Assembly (NCBI GenBank): GCA_021821085.1
Contig: JAKACV010000003.1
Coordinates: 1-64,000 of the forward strand
Reading direction: 5' to 3'
DNA length: 64,000 bases
Origin: Bacillota bacterium
GTDB lineage: Bacteria; Bacillota; Bacilli; Alicyclobacillales; SLC66
The notes under the pieces are model-generated. The model was not told where the DNA came from and ran no database searches. It saw only the letters and a list, made by a program, of their open reading frames with translations. The first letter of the stretch is position 1, and every line of letters begins with the position of its first letter. Below, piece by piece: positions 33,748 through 44,685 of this stretch. A program made the position numbers and the translations under genes.

Positions 33748-36333
33748 TTAACCGTTTGAAGACTGGCGAGTCAACCATTGATCACGGCTCATCAAAACAG
33801 CACGGGGCTTACTGTTCTCAAAAGGTCCAACAATCCCCCGCGCCTCAAGCGAATCAACAAGACGTGCTGCCCGCGCATACCCAACTTTCAACTTTCTTTG
33901 TAAAAAAGATACGGATGCCTGCTCCGATTCAACGACAATTCGAACAGCCTCCTCGAATAAGGGATCCAAATCATCAGCAGGTGCGGTCATATCATCTACT
34001 AACGAACTGAAGTCATCGAGATACTCAGCTTCTTGCTGTCGCCTTATAAAGTCTACCAAACGTTCAACCTCAGGTTCAGATAAAAAGGCACCTTGGAGTC
34101 GCACCGGTTTAGATGCACCGACGGGCATATAAAGCATATCCCCGCGACCCAGTAGCTTCTCCGCTCCTGTACTGTCAAGAATCGTGCGCGAATCAACACC
34201 AGATGACACAGAAAACGCAATACGGGATGGAATATTCGCTTTGATTAAACCGGTAATCACATCGACAGAAGGCCGTTGTGTGGCGACGACAAGATGAATT
34301 CCTGACGCGCGCGCCATTTGTGCGAGACGACAAATCGCATCCTCCACATCACCCGGAGCCACCATCATCAGATCAGCTAACTCATCAATAATAACCACAA
34401 TAAGCGGCAATTTTTGTTTTTCGTGTTTTTCAGCAAATAAATTATAGCGTTCAAGGTCTCGGACTTTAGCGCCACTAAACAGTTCATAACGATGTTCCAT
34501 TTCAGCAATCACTTTGCGCAAGGCGGCAGCCGCTCTGCGCGCCTCAGTCACAACAGGTGCGAACAAATGCGAAATTCCATTATACACACCAAGTTCAACC
34601 ATTTTGGGATCAATCATGATCAATTTCACTTCATCCGGTTTTGCACGAAACAGAATGCTCGCAATAATACCATTGATGCACACGCTTTTCCCAGAACCCG
34701 TAGCTCCTGCGACTAAAACATGGGGCATCTTGGCAAGATCACCGACAATCGTTCGACCCGCAATATCCTTTCCTAACGCAAAGGAAAGTAAACTTTTCGC
34801 CGTTTGAAACTCCTCTGTTTCTAACACCTCGCGAAACGTAACAACAGAAATCTCTTTATTCGGAACCTCAATCCCCACAGCCGCTTTCCCTGGGATCGGT
34901 GCCTCAATGCGAATATCACGAGCAGCCAATGCTAAAGCTAGATCATTCGTCAAATTTAAGATGCGCGACACTTTAATCCCTGCAGCAGGTTGAATTTCAT
35001 ATCTTGTAACGGTCGGTCCACGACTATACCCTAATACAGTCACATGGACACCGAAACTTTCGAATGTCTCTGCCAACTTGCGCGCATTATTTTGCAGTTC
35101 ACGCTGTGATGACTGCGTTTCTGCACGTTTAATCATGCTCCGATCAAGGATGCGTGCATTTGGTAAAAGATATGGACGAGCTATAGGAACTGTACGCATC
35201 CCATCCTCGCTATGCACTCCATCCCCTGAATGTACATCATCCGTTGCTGGAACAATCGAAATTGAGGGGCGTGGCCATGGATCTGGTTCAAGCGGTTTTA
35301 CCCCTTTACTTGGCAACTGCACGGTGATTCGACCGCGTTCCTCATCCAGACTGACCTCCGATTCTACATTTTCTTGTTCTAACGGAACTTCTTCATGAGG
35401 ATCATGATGCTGTTCCTGATCACTCACCACAAAATCCTCAAAACCAGGGTCTTTAACATACGGCACGGCAAAGTCAGGAAACGGGAAAGACGTTTTCTGA
35501 TCGCCGCGCGAAAGCGTTTCCTCTCCTGCCTGATCAAAACTTTGATCTACCAGCAGAGGAACAGGGACCTTTTCGCCACCCTTTTTCCTTTTTCGTCCCA
35601 GACTCGTATTCTTTCCTTTTTCTTCACCAAGCTGATCTCCTTTTTCCAATTTGCGATCTTCAGCCGATCGTTTCCGTCCAGCCTTTCTTCCCTGTATCCG
35701 ACTCGCCGCAAATTTGATAAAACGTCCATATCCATGTTCGAAACGTTTTTCAAAGAACTGCGAACCTTTTTCCATCGTTCCAACAATCGATTTTCGGGTC
35801 ATCAAGACAATCGCAATCATCGTCGCCACAATTAACACGAGCATTGTACCAGTAACCGCAAATAAATACTTGAGCCCAGCGAACAATGCATAACCAATCA
35901 TGCCCCCTCCGGCATCGGCAGGAGGCAAAACGGTAGAACGATCGACGATCAGCACTCGCAATGATTGTGTAAGCGACGTGATTCCGAGTTGTGTGAGATG
36001 CAATAAACCTGGATGTGTCGTCCCATACTGAATAACCCCTTGCGAATAGAGGTCAAGTTCACTCCACACTAAGACGACCAATAACAACATGGCGATGCCT
36101 GCTTGAAATAAAGTAAAGCGAAAGCGATTGCGGCGAACCATGACGATACTCGCAATCCACATTAAATATAAGGGTGCGAGAAAATGCCAATTTCCCGCCA
36201 GCATCACACACAAATCATCAAGCCCCTGCCCTACTGCACCAAGGTCCCCCAACGTAACAAGGCCAACTACAAATGCTAATAACCCTAGAACCTCATATTT
36301 TAATACACGTTTCGCATGATCTAGTTTGGCCAT
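33748..36333 (-). CDS. spoIIIE: DNA translocase FtsK/SpoIIIE
   Basis: Pumps chromosomal DNA through the septum, including into the forespore. Four N-terminal membrane segments (for example [14 protein letters not shown] and [10 protein letters not shown]) are followed by a charged linker and the RecA-like motor with Walker [16 protein letters not shown], Walker [14 protein letters not shown] and [17 protein letters not shown]. The C-terminal gamma winged helix ([17 protein letters not shown]) reads SRS/KOPS-type orienting sites. ATG 36333 follows GGAGGC. ylzJ and tepA lie just upstream, as in B. subtilis. Confidence 0.95.
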   Translation of the reverse strand: MAKLDHAKRVLKYEVLGLLAFVVGLVTLGDLGAVGQGLDDLCVMLAGNWHFLAPLYLMWIASIVMVRRNRFRFTLFQAGIAMLLLVVLVWSELDLYSQGVIQYGTTHPGLLHLTQLGITSLTQSLRVLIVDRSTVLPPADAGGGMIGYALFAGLKYLFAVTGTMLVLIVATMIAIVLMTRKSIVGTMEKGSQFFEKRFEHGYGRFIKFAASRIQGRKAGRKRSAEDRKLEKGDQLGEEKGKNTSLGRKRKKGGEKVPVPLLVDQSFDQAGEETLSRGDQKTSFPFPDFAVPYVKDPGFEDFVVSDQEQHHDPHEEVPLEQENVESEVSLDEERGRITVQLPSKGVKPLEPDPWPRPSISIVPATDDVHSGDGVHSEDGMRTVPIARPYLLPNARILDRSMIKRAETQSSQRELQNNARKLAETFESFGVHVTVLGYSRGPTVTRYEIQPAAGIKVSRILNLTNDLALALAARDIRIEAPIPGKAAVGIEVPNKEISVVTFREVLETEEFQTAKSLLSFALGKDIAGRTIVGDLAKMPHVLVAGATGSGKSVCINGIIASILFRAKPDEVKLIMIDPKMVELGVYNGISHLFAPVVTEARRAAAALRKVIAEMEHRYELFSGAKVRDLERYNLFAEKHEKQKLPLIVVIIDELADLMMVAPGDVEDAICRLAQMARASGIHLVVATQRPSVDVITGLIKANIPSRIAFSVSSGVDSRTILDSTGAEKLLGRGDMLYMPVGASKPVRLQGAFLSEPEVERLVDFIRRQQEAEYLDDFSSLVDDMTAPADDLDPLFEEAVRIVVESEQASVSFLQRKLKVGYARAARLVDSLEARGIVGPFENSKPRAVLMSRDQWLTRQSSNG

Positions 36334-36423
36334 ACAATAAAAGCCTCCAAATAAACACACGTTCTCATTTCATTTCCCCATAAACTAATTCTGTCCGTTT
36401 CTCCATATTTCCTGCCTGAACAG

Positions 36424-36452
36424 CAAAAAAACGGATCCCACGACGGAATCCG
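36424..36452 (-). terminator. Terminator after ylzJ
   Basis: CGGATTCC (36452-36445) pairs with GGGATCCG (36439-36432) around a 5-base loop, followed by TTTTTTT on the minus strand. It separates tepA-ylzJ from spoIIIE. Confidence 0.85.
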
Positions 36453-36477
36453 CAGATCAAATAGACCACTTCTCGTG

Positions 36478-36702
36478 TTAAGGCTGCGTAAAATCGACAA
36501 TCTGCCCGGGAGCCCATTCTTCTCGCAAATAATCGGCCGGTCGCGGGGAAAGTAAACGATGAATCCGCATTTGTCCAAATGCAAGCCACTCTACTTCCAG
36601 AGTGACGCCGCGATACTCAATTGTCTGAAGTTTTGGCTGGCGCTCAGGATCATCATAGCCATCTAGCACCGTTTCAATCGGAACTACTGACCAAATGATC
36701 AT
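36478..36702 (-). CDS. ylzJ: YlzJ-like protein
   Basis: A 74-residue protein of the small YlzJ family, conserved in spore formers between tepA and spoIIIE; function unknown. It starts [15 protein letters not shown] and has the segment [20 protein letters not shown]. Its start overlaps the tepA stop by 4 bases (ATGA). Confidence 0.82.
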   Translation of the reverse strand: MIIWSVVPIETVLDGYDDPERQPKLQTIEYRGVTLEVEWLAFGQMRIHRLLSPRPADYLREEWAPGQIVDFTQP

Positions 36703-37475
36703 TGCAAAACACCACGCGGTCTCATTGAACGATATTGCTCGATCAATTCGCGAATTTTCTGCATTGCTTGACCTAGACCGCCAATCTCATCGATCAACCC
36801 ATGGTATACAGCATCTCGCCCTACGACTGTCGTACCGATATCGCGAGCAAGTTCACCAGTTGTCAACATGAGGTGCTTCAAATTCTCTTCCGTAATCCGA
36901 GAATGCATTGTAATAAATCTCGTGACCCGTTCCTGCATTTTTTCAAGATACTCAAAACTCTGCGGCACACCAATCACCAAACCGTTGAGTCGAATAGGAT
37001 GAATCGTCATCGTCGCACTCTCCGCAATAAACGAGTACTGACTCGCAACTGCGATCGGCACGCCAATCGAGTGTCCTCCCCCCAACACAAGAGTTACCGT
37101 AGGCTTTGACATTGAAGCGATCATTTCTGCAATCGCTAAACCTGCCTCCACATCGCCGCCCACCGTATTTAAAATAATCAGCACGCCCTCAATATGATCG
37201 TTTTGTTCAGCTGCAACAAGTTGCGGAATCATGTGTTCGTATTTCGTTGTCTTATTTTGGGGCGGTAATACAAGATGTCCTTCAATTTGTCCTACAATAG
37301 TAAGACAATATACGTTTGACTCATCGACAACCGGATTCGTCTGTCCTAGTTTTTCAATGTTTTCAGCGACAGTTGATTGTTCTTGCTCCACCGGTATCGA
37401 CTCGGGCATTTCCTGCAATGGGGAGCGGTTAAATCCAGCTTGTCCATTCCCATAAACCCAATTGCCATGACTCAT
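36699..37475 (-). CDS. tepA: ClpP-like protease TepA
   Basis: A ClpP-fold peptidase of Bacillales related to translocation-enhancing protein TepA. It has the SEQ-like core [17 protein letters not shown] with the nucleophilic Ser, [11 protein letters not shown] with the His, and GLIDEIGGL. The frame opens at 37628; ATG 37475 follows AGGAG and gives 258 residues, near the 245 of B. subtilis. The N-terminal 60 residues are low-conservation. In one unit with rnjB upstream and ylzJ downstream. Confidence 0.88.
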   Translation of the reverse strand: MSHGNWVYGNGQAGFNRSPLQEMPESIPVEQEQSTVAENIEKLGQTNPVVDESNVYCLTIVGQIEGHLVLPPQNKTTKYEHMIPQLVAAEQNDHIEGVLIILNTVGGDVEAGLAIAEMIASMSKPTVTLVLGGGHSIGVPIAVASQYSFIAESATMTIHPIRLNGLVIGVPQSFEYLEKMQERVTRFITMHSRITEENLKHLMLTTGELARDIGTTVVGRDAVYHGLIDEIGGLGQAMQKIRELIEQYRSMRPRGVLQ

Positions 37476-37545
37476 GTGTGCGTCACTCCTAACCAGTCTC
37501 GTTGCTAGTATGTCGCACCGCATGGCATCTATGCTATATTGTAAT

Positions 37546-39216
37546 TTAAGCCTCCATAATAATCGGAAGAACCATCGGTCTACGACGTGTCTGCTCGTAG
37601 AGGAACCTCGATAATGCATCCCGCACACCAGTCTTTAATCCATTCCAATCATTGATATTCTCTGTTGCAAGTCTTTGCAGGGTGGAAGCAACAATGCGAT
37701 TAGCTTCGTCAAGAAGCTGTTCCGATTCACGCACATAGACAAAACCACGAGAAATAATATCAGGTCCCGAAAGAATCATACCTGATTGCTTCGATAATGT
37801 TACCACGACAACGAGAATCCCATCCTGGGATAAGAGTTTACGGTCACGTAACACGATATTCCCAACGTCACCCACGCCAAGGCCATCAATCATTACAGCA
37901 CCAGCCTGAACCTTGCCGCCTAAATGCGCGATTCCTCCTTGAAATTCAAGCATATCTCCATTATCTAAAATAAAGATACGCTCCGAATCAACGCCTGTCG
38001 CCACCGCGAGTTCAGCATGGCGATTTTGCATGCGGAACTCACCATGAACAGGAACAAAATACTTCGGACGGATGAAATTCAACATCAATTTGAGTTCTTC
38101 TTGACTACCATGCCCTGATACGTGAACACCCGACACAGACTGATAGATCACATGAGCGCCAATGCGAAACAGTTGATCGATTGTACGTGAAATCGATTTT
38201 TCATTGCCAGGAATGGGGGATGACGCCATAATCACTGTATCCCCAGGGTATATCTCCACCTTGCGATGTGCTGCTCGCGCCATTCGCGTCAATGCAGACA
38301 TCGGTTCACCTTGCGAACCTGTCGTTAGCAATGCGATCTCTCGCGCTTGATAACGAGAGATCTCATCCGGTTCAATGAGTGTCGTTGGCAACACATGCAA
38401 ATAGCCGAGATCTCTCGCAATCGATAGATTATTAACCATACTGCGCCCAATCACAGCAACCTTACGCGAAGATCGCTCTGCTGCATAAATAACCTGCTGA
38501 AGTCGATGAATATTTGATGCAAATGTAGAGAGTATAACTCGCCCTTCCGCATTGCGAAATACTTCGTCAATGGTTGCACCAACCGTGCGTTCAGACATCG
38601 TAAATCCAGGTCGTTCCGCATTTGTGCTATCTGACAGAAGCGCAAGCACACCTCGCTCACCAAGTGCAGTCATTTTTGCATAATCTGCATGGCGTCCATC
38701 AACTGGGGTCTGATCAAACTTAAAATCGCCAGTTTGCACAATAAGTCCTTCGGGCGTATCGATTGCAAAACCGACTGCATCCGGAATACTGTGATTTACA
38801 TGGAAACAGGATACTGTAAATGCCCCAAGTTGTACTTCACTTTCGTTAGTAATGGTGATCAATTTTGTTTGATCGAGAATTCCATGTTCTCGCAATTTGG
38901 CCTCTACTAAACCAAGCGTCAACCGTGTCCCATACACGGGAATTTGCAACGTTTTTAACACATATGGAAGTCCACCGATGTGATCTTCATGTGCATGCGT
39001 GAGAAATAGACCGCGGAATTTGTGTTTATTTTCCACCAAAAAAGTGATGTCCGGAATCACAATGTCAACGCCAAGCATCTCTTCCTCGGGAAACTTCAAG
39101 CCTGCATCCACGACTATCATGTCATTGCCATAGACATAAGCCGTCATGTTTTTGCCAATTTCCCCTAGTCCGCCAAGAGGAATGATTGACAATTTATTTG
39201 TATAGTTCTTACTCAA
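37546..39216 (-). CDS. rnjB: Ribonuclease J (RNase J2/J1 family)
   Basis: Metallo-beta-lactamase/beta-CASP nuclease for 5' exonucleolytic and endonucleolytic RNA processing. Motifs: [50 protein letters not shown], the beta-CASP segment [10 protein letters not shown] and [14 protein letters not shown], with the C-terminal domain complete. TTG 39216 follows GGAGGTG (556 aa). All zinc ligands look intact, so it should be catalytic. The dapA-rnjB-tepA-ylzJ-spoIIIE order supports calling it rnjB rather than rnjA. Confidence 0.9.
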   Translation of the reverse strand: MSKNYTNKLSIIPLGGLGEIGKNMTAYVYGNDMIVVDAGLKFPEEEMLGVDIVIPDITFLVENKHKFRGLFLTHAHEDHIGGLPYVLKTLQIPVYGTRLTLGLVEAKLREHGILDQTKLITITNESEVQLGAFTVSCFHVNHSIPDAVGFAIDTPEGLIVQTGDFKFDQTPVDGRHADYAKMTALGERGVLALLSDSTNAERPGFTMSERTVGATIDEVFRNAEGRVILSTFASNIHRLQQVIYAAERSSRKVAVIGRSMVNNLSIARDLGYLHVLPTTLIEPDEISRYQAREIALLTTGSQGEPMSALTRMARAAHRKVEIYPGDTVIMASSPIPGNEKSISRTIDQLFRIGAHVIYQSVSGVHVSGHGSQEELKLMLNFIRPKYFVPVHGEFRMQNRHAELAVATGVDSERIFILDNGDMLEFQGGIAHLGGKVQAGAVMIDGLGVGDVGNIVLRDRKLLSQDGILVVVVTLSKQSGMILSGPDIISRGFVYVRESEQLLDEANRIVASTLQRLATENINDWNGLKTGVRDALSRFLYEQTRRRPMVLPIIMEA

Positions 39217-39290
39217 CGGTACACCTCCACCGATTCCTGTCACCATTAACAAAAGCAGGGCATTTCTAACCGCACTCGTCTGGTAGTCCG

Positions 39291-39320
39291 ATTATACATG
39301 ACCTGCCAATACGATCTCAA
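39291..39320 (-). promoter_or_regulatory. Promoter of rnjB-tepA-ylzJ
   Basis: On the minus strand TTGAGA (39320-39315), 18 bases, then a perfect TATAAT (39296-39291). Confidence 0.65.
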
Positions 39321-39350
39321 GAACACCGTCATTCTTTTTATCACTATACG

Positions 39351-40238
39351 TCAGTGTACGACCGTCAAATCCACTACGGATCCTAAGGTGCGCCGTAATT
39401 CTCTCAATTCTTCGGGAGTGGCAGACACGAGCGGGAGTCGTACCCCCCCAACCTCCATTCCAATCATTCCGAGTGCAGCTTTCACGAGAACGGGATTGGA
39501 CGTCTTGAAGAGCCCCTCAAATAACGGCATTAAGCGATGATGCATGCGTCTCGCTTCGCTTAAATCTTCGTCGAAGAAGGCTCTTAGCATCGCGTGCATT
39601 AATTCCCCAGCCACATGTGCAGCTACACTGATTACGCCATAGCCCCCAAGTGCCAAAAACGGCAACGTGTATTTATCATCTCCGCTATAAACGTAGAAAT
39701 CATCAGGTGTTTCTCCTATGATTCGTGAAATTTGCGTAAAATCGCCTGATGATTCCTTCACTGCGACAATATTATCAATTCCAGCCAAGCGGACAATGGT
39801 CTCCGGCGCAATATTCACCGCTGTACGCCCAGGAATGTTATACACAATAATCGGCTTATCTGTCGCTTTTGCCACACTGTAGAAATGCTGATACAACCCC
39901 TCTTGCGATGGTTTGTTGTAGTACGGAGCCACAAGTAAAAACGCATCGACTTGCAGATGATCAACTTCTTTAGTAAATGCGATCGCTTCTGCGGTATTAT
40001 TTCCACCCGTACCAGCAATCACCGGAATTCGCCCTGCCACAAGACGAACCGTTTCTTCGAACAGCATCAATTTCTCGCGATGCGTTAATGTCGCAGATTC
40101 ACCCGTTGTTCCACTTACCACAAGACCTGTCGTCCCAGTGACGATCAAGTGGTCAATTACCTTTGCTAGACGGCCTAGATCAAGTTCCAATGATTCATCA
40201 AATGGCGTCACCATAGCTGTCACCAACTGACCGAACAT
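39351..40238 (-). CDS. dapA: 4-hydroxy-tetrahydrodipicolinate synthase DapA
   Basis: Condenses pyruvate with aspartate semialdehyde, the branch into diaminopimelate, lysine and dipicolinate. A TIM barrel with VSGTTGESATL (the Thr-Thr pair), IVYNIPGRTAVN with the active-site Tyr, and VAVKESSGDF with the Schiff-base Lys. 295 aa is standard. It follows dapG by 20 bases. Confidence 0.96.
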   Translation of the reverse strand: MFGQLVTAMVTPFDESLELDLGRLAKVIDHLIVTGTTGLVVSGTTGESATLTHREKLMLFEETVRLVAGRIPVIAGTGGNNTAEAIAFTKEVDHLQVDAFLLVAPYYNKPSQEGLYQHFYSVAKATDKPIIVYNIPGRTAVNIAPETIVRLAGIDNIVAVKESSGDFTQISRIIGETPDDFYVYSGDDKYTLPFLALGGYGVISVAAHVAGELMHAMLRAFFDEDLSEARRMHHRLMPLFEGLFKTSNPVLVKAALGMIGMEVGGVRLPLVSATPEELRELRRTLGSVVDLTVVH

Positions 40239-40258
40239 CAGGATCCCTCCTCTGTTCT

Positions 40259-41464
40259 CTATAAATTAAATTTGTCGTGAATGGCACGTAGCGCATTCCC
40301 CATATCTTTTTCATGCACAAGACACCAAATTGTCGTATTTGAATCAGCTGATTGCAAAATCTCAATGTCCTGATCCGTTAAAGCTTCCACAATTCGCGCC
40401 ATTACTCCAGGCACTCCATGTATGCCTGCACCTACAGCCGCTACCTTTGCTACATTTGAAATAGTTTGCACCTGAAGATCCAGCCCCATAAGCGTATCTA
40501 CCGCTAACTGCACATGACTATTGAGTACAGTATAAACGACTTCAATTGGTGTCACATTGAAAAAGTCAACTGAAATTCCATGTTCAGCCATAGTGCGAAA
40601 AACTAAATTTTGAAATCCCGGTCGATCTGTCTTTGCGCGCACTTTAATCTGAGTCAATCGCGCACTGTGTGCAACTCCAGTCAAAATCTTATCATTAGCA
40701 GGCCTGGCTTCAAGAAAATGCGCGCCGCTCGTGACGAGCGTCCCAAGATCATTCGACTCTGTACTTCGCACCCGAATAGGTATATTTTTTTGCATGGCAA
40801 GCTCAACCGCTCTGGGATGAATTACTTTTGCACCCTGAGAGGCAAAATTTGCAATTTCCGTATACGTCAAATGCGACAAACGACGTGCACCTTCTACGAT
40901 ATTTGGATCAGCGGTCATGATTCCTTCAACATCGGTGAAGATATCAATAAATTCCGCATCAAGCGCGACGCCAAGAGCGGTCGCTGACGTATCGCTACCG
41001 CCGCGTCCAAGCGTTGTTGTATCACCATCATGCGTCACGCCTTGAAAACCGGTCACTACAACAATGCGGTTTTCTCCCAACTCTTTAACGATTCTCTCTG
41101 GATCAATTTTAGCAATCCGTGCATTGCCATAATCAGCAGTCGTCACGAGTCCTGCTTGAGCACCTGTCAATACTGTGACCTCGTGTCCGCGACTGCGTAG
41201 CATCGCTCCAAAAATCACTGCAGAAATCGTCTCCCCACAGGACATCAACAAATCCAAATCACGAGCGACAACTGTATCATCCGCTCTGACCAAATTCAAT
41301 AGCGTATCAGTGGCATAAGGTTCGCCTGACCGCCCCATGGCAGAAACCACCACGACCACAGAATACCCTTCCTGAAGTGCTGCCTCGATATGCATGACTG
41401 CTTTTTCACGCATCGATCGGCTGGAGACGGATGTTCCTCCAAATTTTTGAACAATGACCTTCAT
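40259..41464 (-). CDS. dapG: Aspartokinase (DapG type)
   Basis: Phosphorylates aspartate, the first step toward diaminopimelate and lysine. It has the start KVIVQKFGGTSVSS, the catalytic TLGRGGSDTSATALGVAL region and two C-terminal ACT domains (IKVRAKTDRPGFQ and VAAVGAGIHGVPGVMARI) that sense effectors. ATG 41464 follows AGGAGGG and overlaps the asd stop by one base; the frame runs on to 41491. By position and B. subtilis order it is the diaminopimelate-type isozyme DapG. Confidence 0.93.
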   Translation of the reverse strand: MKVIVQKFGGTSVSSRSMREKAVMHIEAALQEGYSVVVVVSAMGRSGEPYATDTLLNLVRADDTVVARDLDLLMSCGETISAVIFGAMLRSRGHEVTVLTGAQAGLVTTADYGNARIAKIDPERIVKELGENRIVVVTGFQGVTHDGDTTTLGRGGSDTSATALGVALDAEFIDIFTDVEGIMTADPNIVEGARRLSHLTYTEIANFASQGAKVIHPRAVELAMQKNIPIRVRSTESNDLGTLVTSGAHFLEARPANDKILTGVAHSARLTQIKVRAKTDRPGFQNLVFRTMAEHGISVDFFNVTPIEVVYTVLNSHVQLAVDTLMGLDLQVQTISNVAKVAAVGAGIHGVPGVMARIVEALTDQDIEILQSADSNTTIWCLVHEKDMGNALRAIHDKFNL

Positions 41465-42504
41465 TACCAATTGCCCTCCTGCCGAACCCAAATCTCTGCA
41501 ATCTGAACTGCATTGAGAGCAGCGCCCTTCAAAATATTGTCAGCTACAACCCACAACGACAGGCCATTGTCTACAAACAGATCCTTTCGCACACGACCCA
41601 CGAATACAGGAAACTCTCCTGTCGCACGCAATGGCTGCGGATATAGTTGATGTGCTGGATCATCTTCCAACACTACTCCAGGTGAGCTGGCAAGCAATTT
41701 TTTCACATCCGAGACAGCGAACGACCGCTCAGTTTCTACGTAAATCGCTTCTGAATGGCCATACATCACAGGTACCCGCGCCGCGGTAGGTGTCACTTGA
41801 ATCTTCGAATCACCTAGGATCTTGTGTGTTTCATTGACCATCTTCATTTCTTCTTTGGTGTAGCCATTTTCCTCAAACACATCGATTTGTGGCAATACAT
41901 TAAAAGCAAGTGGATAATGCCGCTCTAATTTCGAAACCGGTAAGACCTGTGCAACTGGATCCTCTCCTGCCAATATTGCAGTTGCTGTCTGTTTCAATTC
42001 GTCTATCGCACGCTGACCCGCGCCAGAGGCAGCTTGATAAGTTGATACCACAATGCGTCGAATTCCATACACGTGATGAATGGGATTCAGCGCCACCATC
42101 ATTTGGATTGTAGAGCAATTTGGATTAGCAATAATCCCGCGATTCTTAAAAATATCACTCGCGTTTACTTCTGGAACCACTAATGGCACCATTGGATCCA
42201 TTCGATACGCACTCGTATTGTCAATCACAAGAGCCCCGCGTATCACAGCTTCAGGCGCTAAACGCAATGAAACATCGCCGCCGGCACTAAACAATGCGAT
42301 ATCGACACCTTCAAATGAATCAGGTGTCGCTTCCTCGACCGTAATCTGCTGACCACGCACTTCTACCACAGTCCCCGCTGAACGTGCGGATGCTAACAAT
42401 CGTAAAGAAGCAAACGGAAACTCGCGCCGCAAAAGCGTGTCGATCATCGCTTGACCAACGGCTCCAGTGGCCCCCACCACCGCAACGTGCACATCTCGTT
42501 TCAT
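41464..42504 (-). CDS. asd: Aspartate-semialdehyde dehydrogenase
   Basis: Reduces aspartyl phosphate to aspartate semialdehyde. The Rossmann motif GATGAVGQAM is at the N-terminus, the catalytic Cys is in NPNCSTIQMM (about 130), followed by STYQAASGAGQ, and PVMYGHSEAIYVE near 240 matches the substrate region. 346 aa. Between spoVFB upstream (61-base gap) and dapG (1-base overlap). Confidence 0.95.
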   Translation of the reverse strand: MKRDVHVAVVGATGAVGQAMIDTLLRREFPFASLRLLASARSAGTVVEVRGQQITVEEATPDSFEGVDIALFSAGGDVSLRLAPEAVIRGALVIDNTSAYRMDPMVPLVVPEVNASDIFKNRGIIANPNCSTIQMMVALNPIHHVYGIRRIVVSTYQAASGAGQRAIDELKQTATAILAGEDPVAQVLPVSKLERHYPLAFNVLPQIDVFEENGYTKEEMKMVNETHKILGDSKIQVTPTAARVPVMYGHSEAIYVETERSFAVSDVKKLLASSPGVVLEDDPAHQLYPQPLRATGEFPVFVGRVRKDLFVDNGLSLWVVADNILKGAALNAVQIAEIWVRQEGNW

Positions 42505-42565
42505 TTTATTTCATCCTTTCTACACCCGTTGCGTCGCAAGCATCCGCTTGGAATAAAGATGCTAT

Positions 42566-43165
42566 TTAATGAGCATACTGATAGCGTTCAATCAACATCG
42601 GTTGATATTGCTTTTTCTCTAGCGCCATTTCAACCGTTGGCATGATTAAATCCATCTTCGCAACCAACGAATTCATTTTTTTAAATGGATCATCTTGACC
42701 AAATGGAACAAAGTACATGTTTTTTGTAGACAACAGTCGCGCCACATTGACTGCGTTCAAACCAAGACCATCATTGGTGGAAATGGCGATGACGATCGGC
42801 CGATCATTTCGCATCGTAGCTTTTGCAGCCATTAGCACGGGAGAATCATTTTGCGCATTTGCCAAGCGGCTTAATGTACTTCCTGTACAAGGTGCAATCA
42901 CTAACGTATCAAGCAATTTCGATGGACCCAACGGCTCAGCATCTGGTAGTGCTGCGATGGCCGTCTCACCGGTAACCTGTTCGATGCGCATGGCCCATTC
43001 TCCCGCTTCACCAAAACGAGTGGCCACAGATAGAACTGAATTTGAAAAAATCGGAATAACACGCACCCCTGCCTGCACTAACCGTTCAATTTCTGGAAAC
43101 ACCTCAGCATATGTGCAATGCGAACCTGTGACTGCGAACCCTATGGTTTTCCCCTTCATATCCAT
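42566..43165 (-). CDS. spoVFB: Dipicolinate synthase subunit B (SpoVFB/DpaB)
   Basis: Flavoprotein-like subunit of the mother-cell enzyme that converts dihydrodipicolinate to dipicolinic acid, the calcium-chelating core solute of spores. It has the flavoprotein signature KTIGFAVTGSHCTYAEVF, VIAPCTGSTLSRLANA and STNDGLGLNAVNVARLL. 199 aa. It starts 3 bases after spoVFA. Confidence 0.95.
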   Translation of the reverse strand: MDMKGKTIGFAVTGSHCTYAEVFPEIERLVQAGVRVIPIFSNSVLSVATRFGEAGEWAMRIEQVTGETAIAALPDAEPLGPSKLLDTLVIAPCTGSTLSRLANAQNDSPVLMAAKATMRNDRPIVIAISTNDGLGLNAVNVARLLSTKNMYFVPFGQDDPFKKMNSLVAKMDLIMPTVEMALEKKQYQPMLIERYQYAH

Positions 43166-43168
43166 CGC

Positions 43169-44065
43169 CTATATACCTCCAGGAGTGCTTAAGGGCGGTT
43201 GTATCATTCGCACAATCGTTTGTGCGATGATTCGCCCTGCTGTTTTTGGTGCAACAATTCCTGGTAGGCTAGGTGCCAATATTGCATTTATTCCGCGTTT
43301 CTCCGCATAACGAAAATCCGTTCCACCCGGTGCAGACGCAATATCGACAATCACACAAGAACGTGGGACGTGGGTCAAGACGTCCGCAGTCATAATTGGA
43401 GCAGGGATCGTATTGAAAATGATATCAGCATCTGTGAGCGCATCCTCAAGGTGATCCAACCCATAGGGTTGCAACCCCATCTCAGATATTCGAGCCAAAT
43501 CTGCTGGTTTCCGAGCAAAAACCCTCACGTTTGCCCCAATTCCTGACAACATACGGCCAAGTGTTAGTCCACACCGACCGAGTCCCATCACTACACAAGT
43601 CGATCCATGTAGAGTAATATCGGTTCTTTCCATTGCCATCGCGATGGCCCCTTCTGCAGTGGGTATCGAATTTAAGATAGCCACTTCATCAAGTTCCATC
43701 AACCGAATCAAATTAAGACCGTGTTTGCGCGCCATTGTCTGTAACGCTGGCCTAGCGATTCCAGAAAAAACCGGGGCCTTTTTTTCAATCGCAGCAAAGT
43801 GTTCATCTGACAATCGTAAGGGGGCAGCAGCGAATGCCGCATCAACGCGCCCTTCTTCATCCATTCCCGCAATCGGAAGGACGATCACGTCAAAATTCGC
43901 TAACGCTGCGGGAGTTAACTCGACCTTATGCATGTCAGGGAAAGAAAGCGACAAACGATCAAAGCCAAACAGATAGGTCGACGCATCCAAGTCGCTCATA
44001 TAACGAACGACCTCAGTGATACGCGCGTCACCTCCGATAAACGCCATCTTGATCCCCGTCAACAT
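43169..44065 (-). CDS. spoVFA: Dipicolinate synthase subunit A (SpoVFA/DpaA)
   Basis: Catalytic NAD(P)-binding subunit of dipicolinate synthase. It opens with LTGIKMAFIGGDARITEVVRY as in B. subtilis, and a Rossmann dinucleotide site CVVMGLGRCGLTLGRML lies near 160. ATG 44065 is chosen to match the family start; ATG 44068 is adjacent, and the frame runs to 44086. A sigma-K-type promoter candidate lies at 44157-44185, matching known mother-cell control. Confidence 0.95.
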   Translation of the reverse strand: MLTGIKMAFIGGDARITEVVRYMSDLDASTYLFGFDRLSLSFPDMHKVELTPAALANFDVIVLPIAGMDEEGRVDAAFAAAPLRLSDEHFAAIEKKAPVFSGIARPALQTMARKHGLNLIRLMELDEVAILNSIPTAEGAIAMAMERTDITLHGSTCVVMGLGRCGLTLGRMLSGIGANVRVFARKPADLARISEMGLQPYGLDHLEDALTDADIIFNTIPAPIMTADVLTHVPRSCVIVDIASAPGGTDFRYAEKRGINAILAPSLPGIVAPKTAGRIIAQTIVRMIQPPLSTPGGI

Positions 44066-44156
44066 CATCCCGGGTACCCCTTTCACCTCATTTTACGCCT
44101 AGCCAAGAAAATTACAAGGCGCGGGATAAATAGACAAAAGCCTACCGCGCATAAAA

Positions 44157-44185
44157 TATCATATGCAAGGTGACAAAAAGGGGTG
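44157..44185 (-). promoter_or_regulatory. Candidate sigma-K promoter of spoVFAB
   Basis: On the minus strand CATATGATA (44165-44157) fits the sigma-K -10 CATAnnnTA exactly, and CACC (44185-44182) lies 16 bases upstream at the -35 position. B. subtilis spoVF is sigma-K dependent, which supports the reading. Confidence 0.45.
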
Positions 44186-44214
44186 AGGGATATACGTCTA
44201 TCGAACGGTTCACT

Positions 44215-44679
44215 TTAGTCTGTAGAGCCAAATCCACCGGAACGAATTCCTGGTTCAGAACCACTGGCGTGTTCGGCATCCGCCTGTAGAAATTTAGTAA
44301 AGATCCCTTGCGCAATCCGTTCGCCTCTCAGTAGTTGCACAAGTTGATCGCTCGCGTTGAAAAGAGGAACAAAAATATGACCGTTATTCGCCAGATTATC
44401 ATAATAATCTGCATCTATCACACCAACACCGTTTGCAAGCAGCAACCGATATTTTAGCGCAAGACTGCTTCGCGCATAAACTAAAAGACATTCATCCGGC
44501 AATAAGCGTACACGTACCCCAGTCGGAACCAAAACGATATTGTACGGCGCAATGCTCACGTCGCTGCTCGCTAGTAAATCATATCCTGCGGCATTTGCCG
44601 TTTGTCTACGTGGTAGAGATAATCCAACATGATCAATCGAAGGTACCCATTCAAAGCCTCTCAACACAAATTCACACAT
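44215..44679 (-). CDS. dut: dUTP diphosphatase (trimeric dUTPase)
   Basis: Hydrolyses dUTP to dUMP. All five motifs of the trimeric family can be traced: AAGYDLLAS, YARSSLALK, GVGVIDADYYDN, RGERIAQGIF and the C-terminal RSGGFGSTD that closes over the active site. 154 aa. Starts 6 bases after the M16 peptidase gene, so cotranscribed with it. Confidence 0.92.
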   Translation of the reverse strand: MCEFVLRGFEWVPSIDHVGLSLPRRQTANAAGYDLLASSDVSIAPYNIVLVPTGVRVRLLPDECLLVYARSSLALKYRLLLANGVGVIDADYYDNLANNGHIFVPLFNASDQLVQLLRGERIAQGIFTKFLQADAEHASGSEPGIRSGGFGSTD

Positions 44680-44685
44680 CCATTC

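Noticed and set aside
42717..43310. 197-codon plus-strand frame
   Set aside because: Antisense to spoVFB/spoVFA, both clearly coding, and without a ribosome site.
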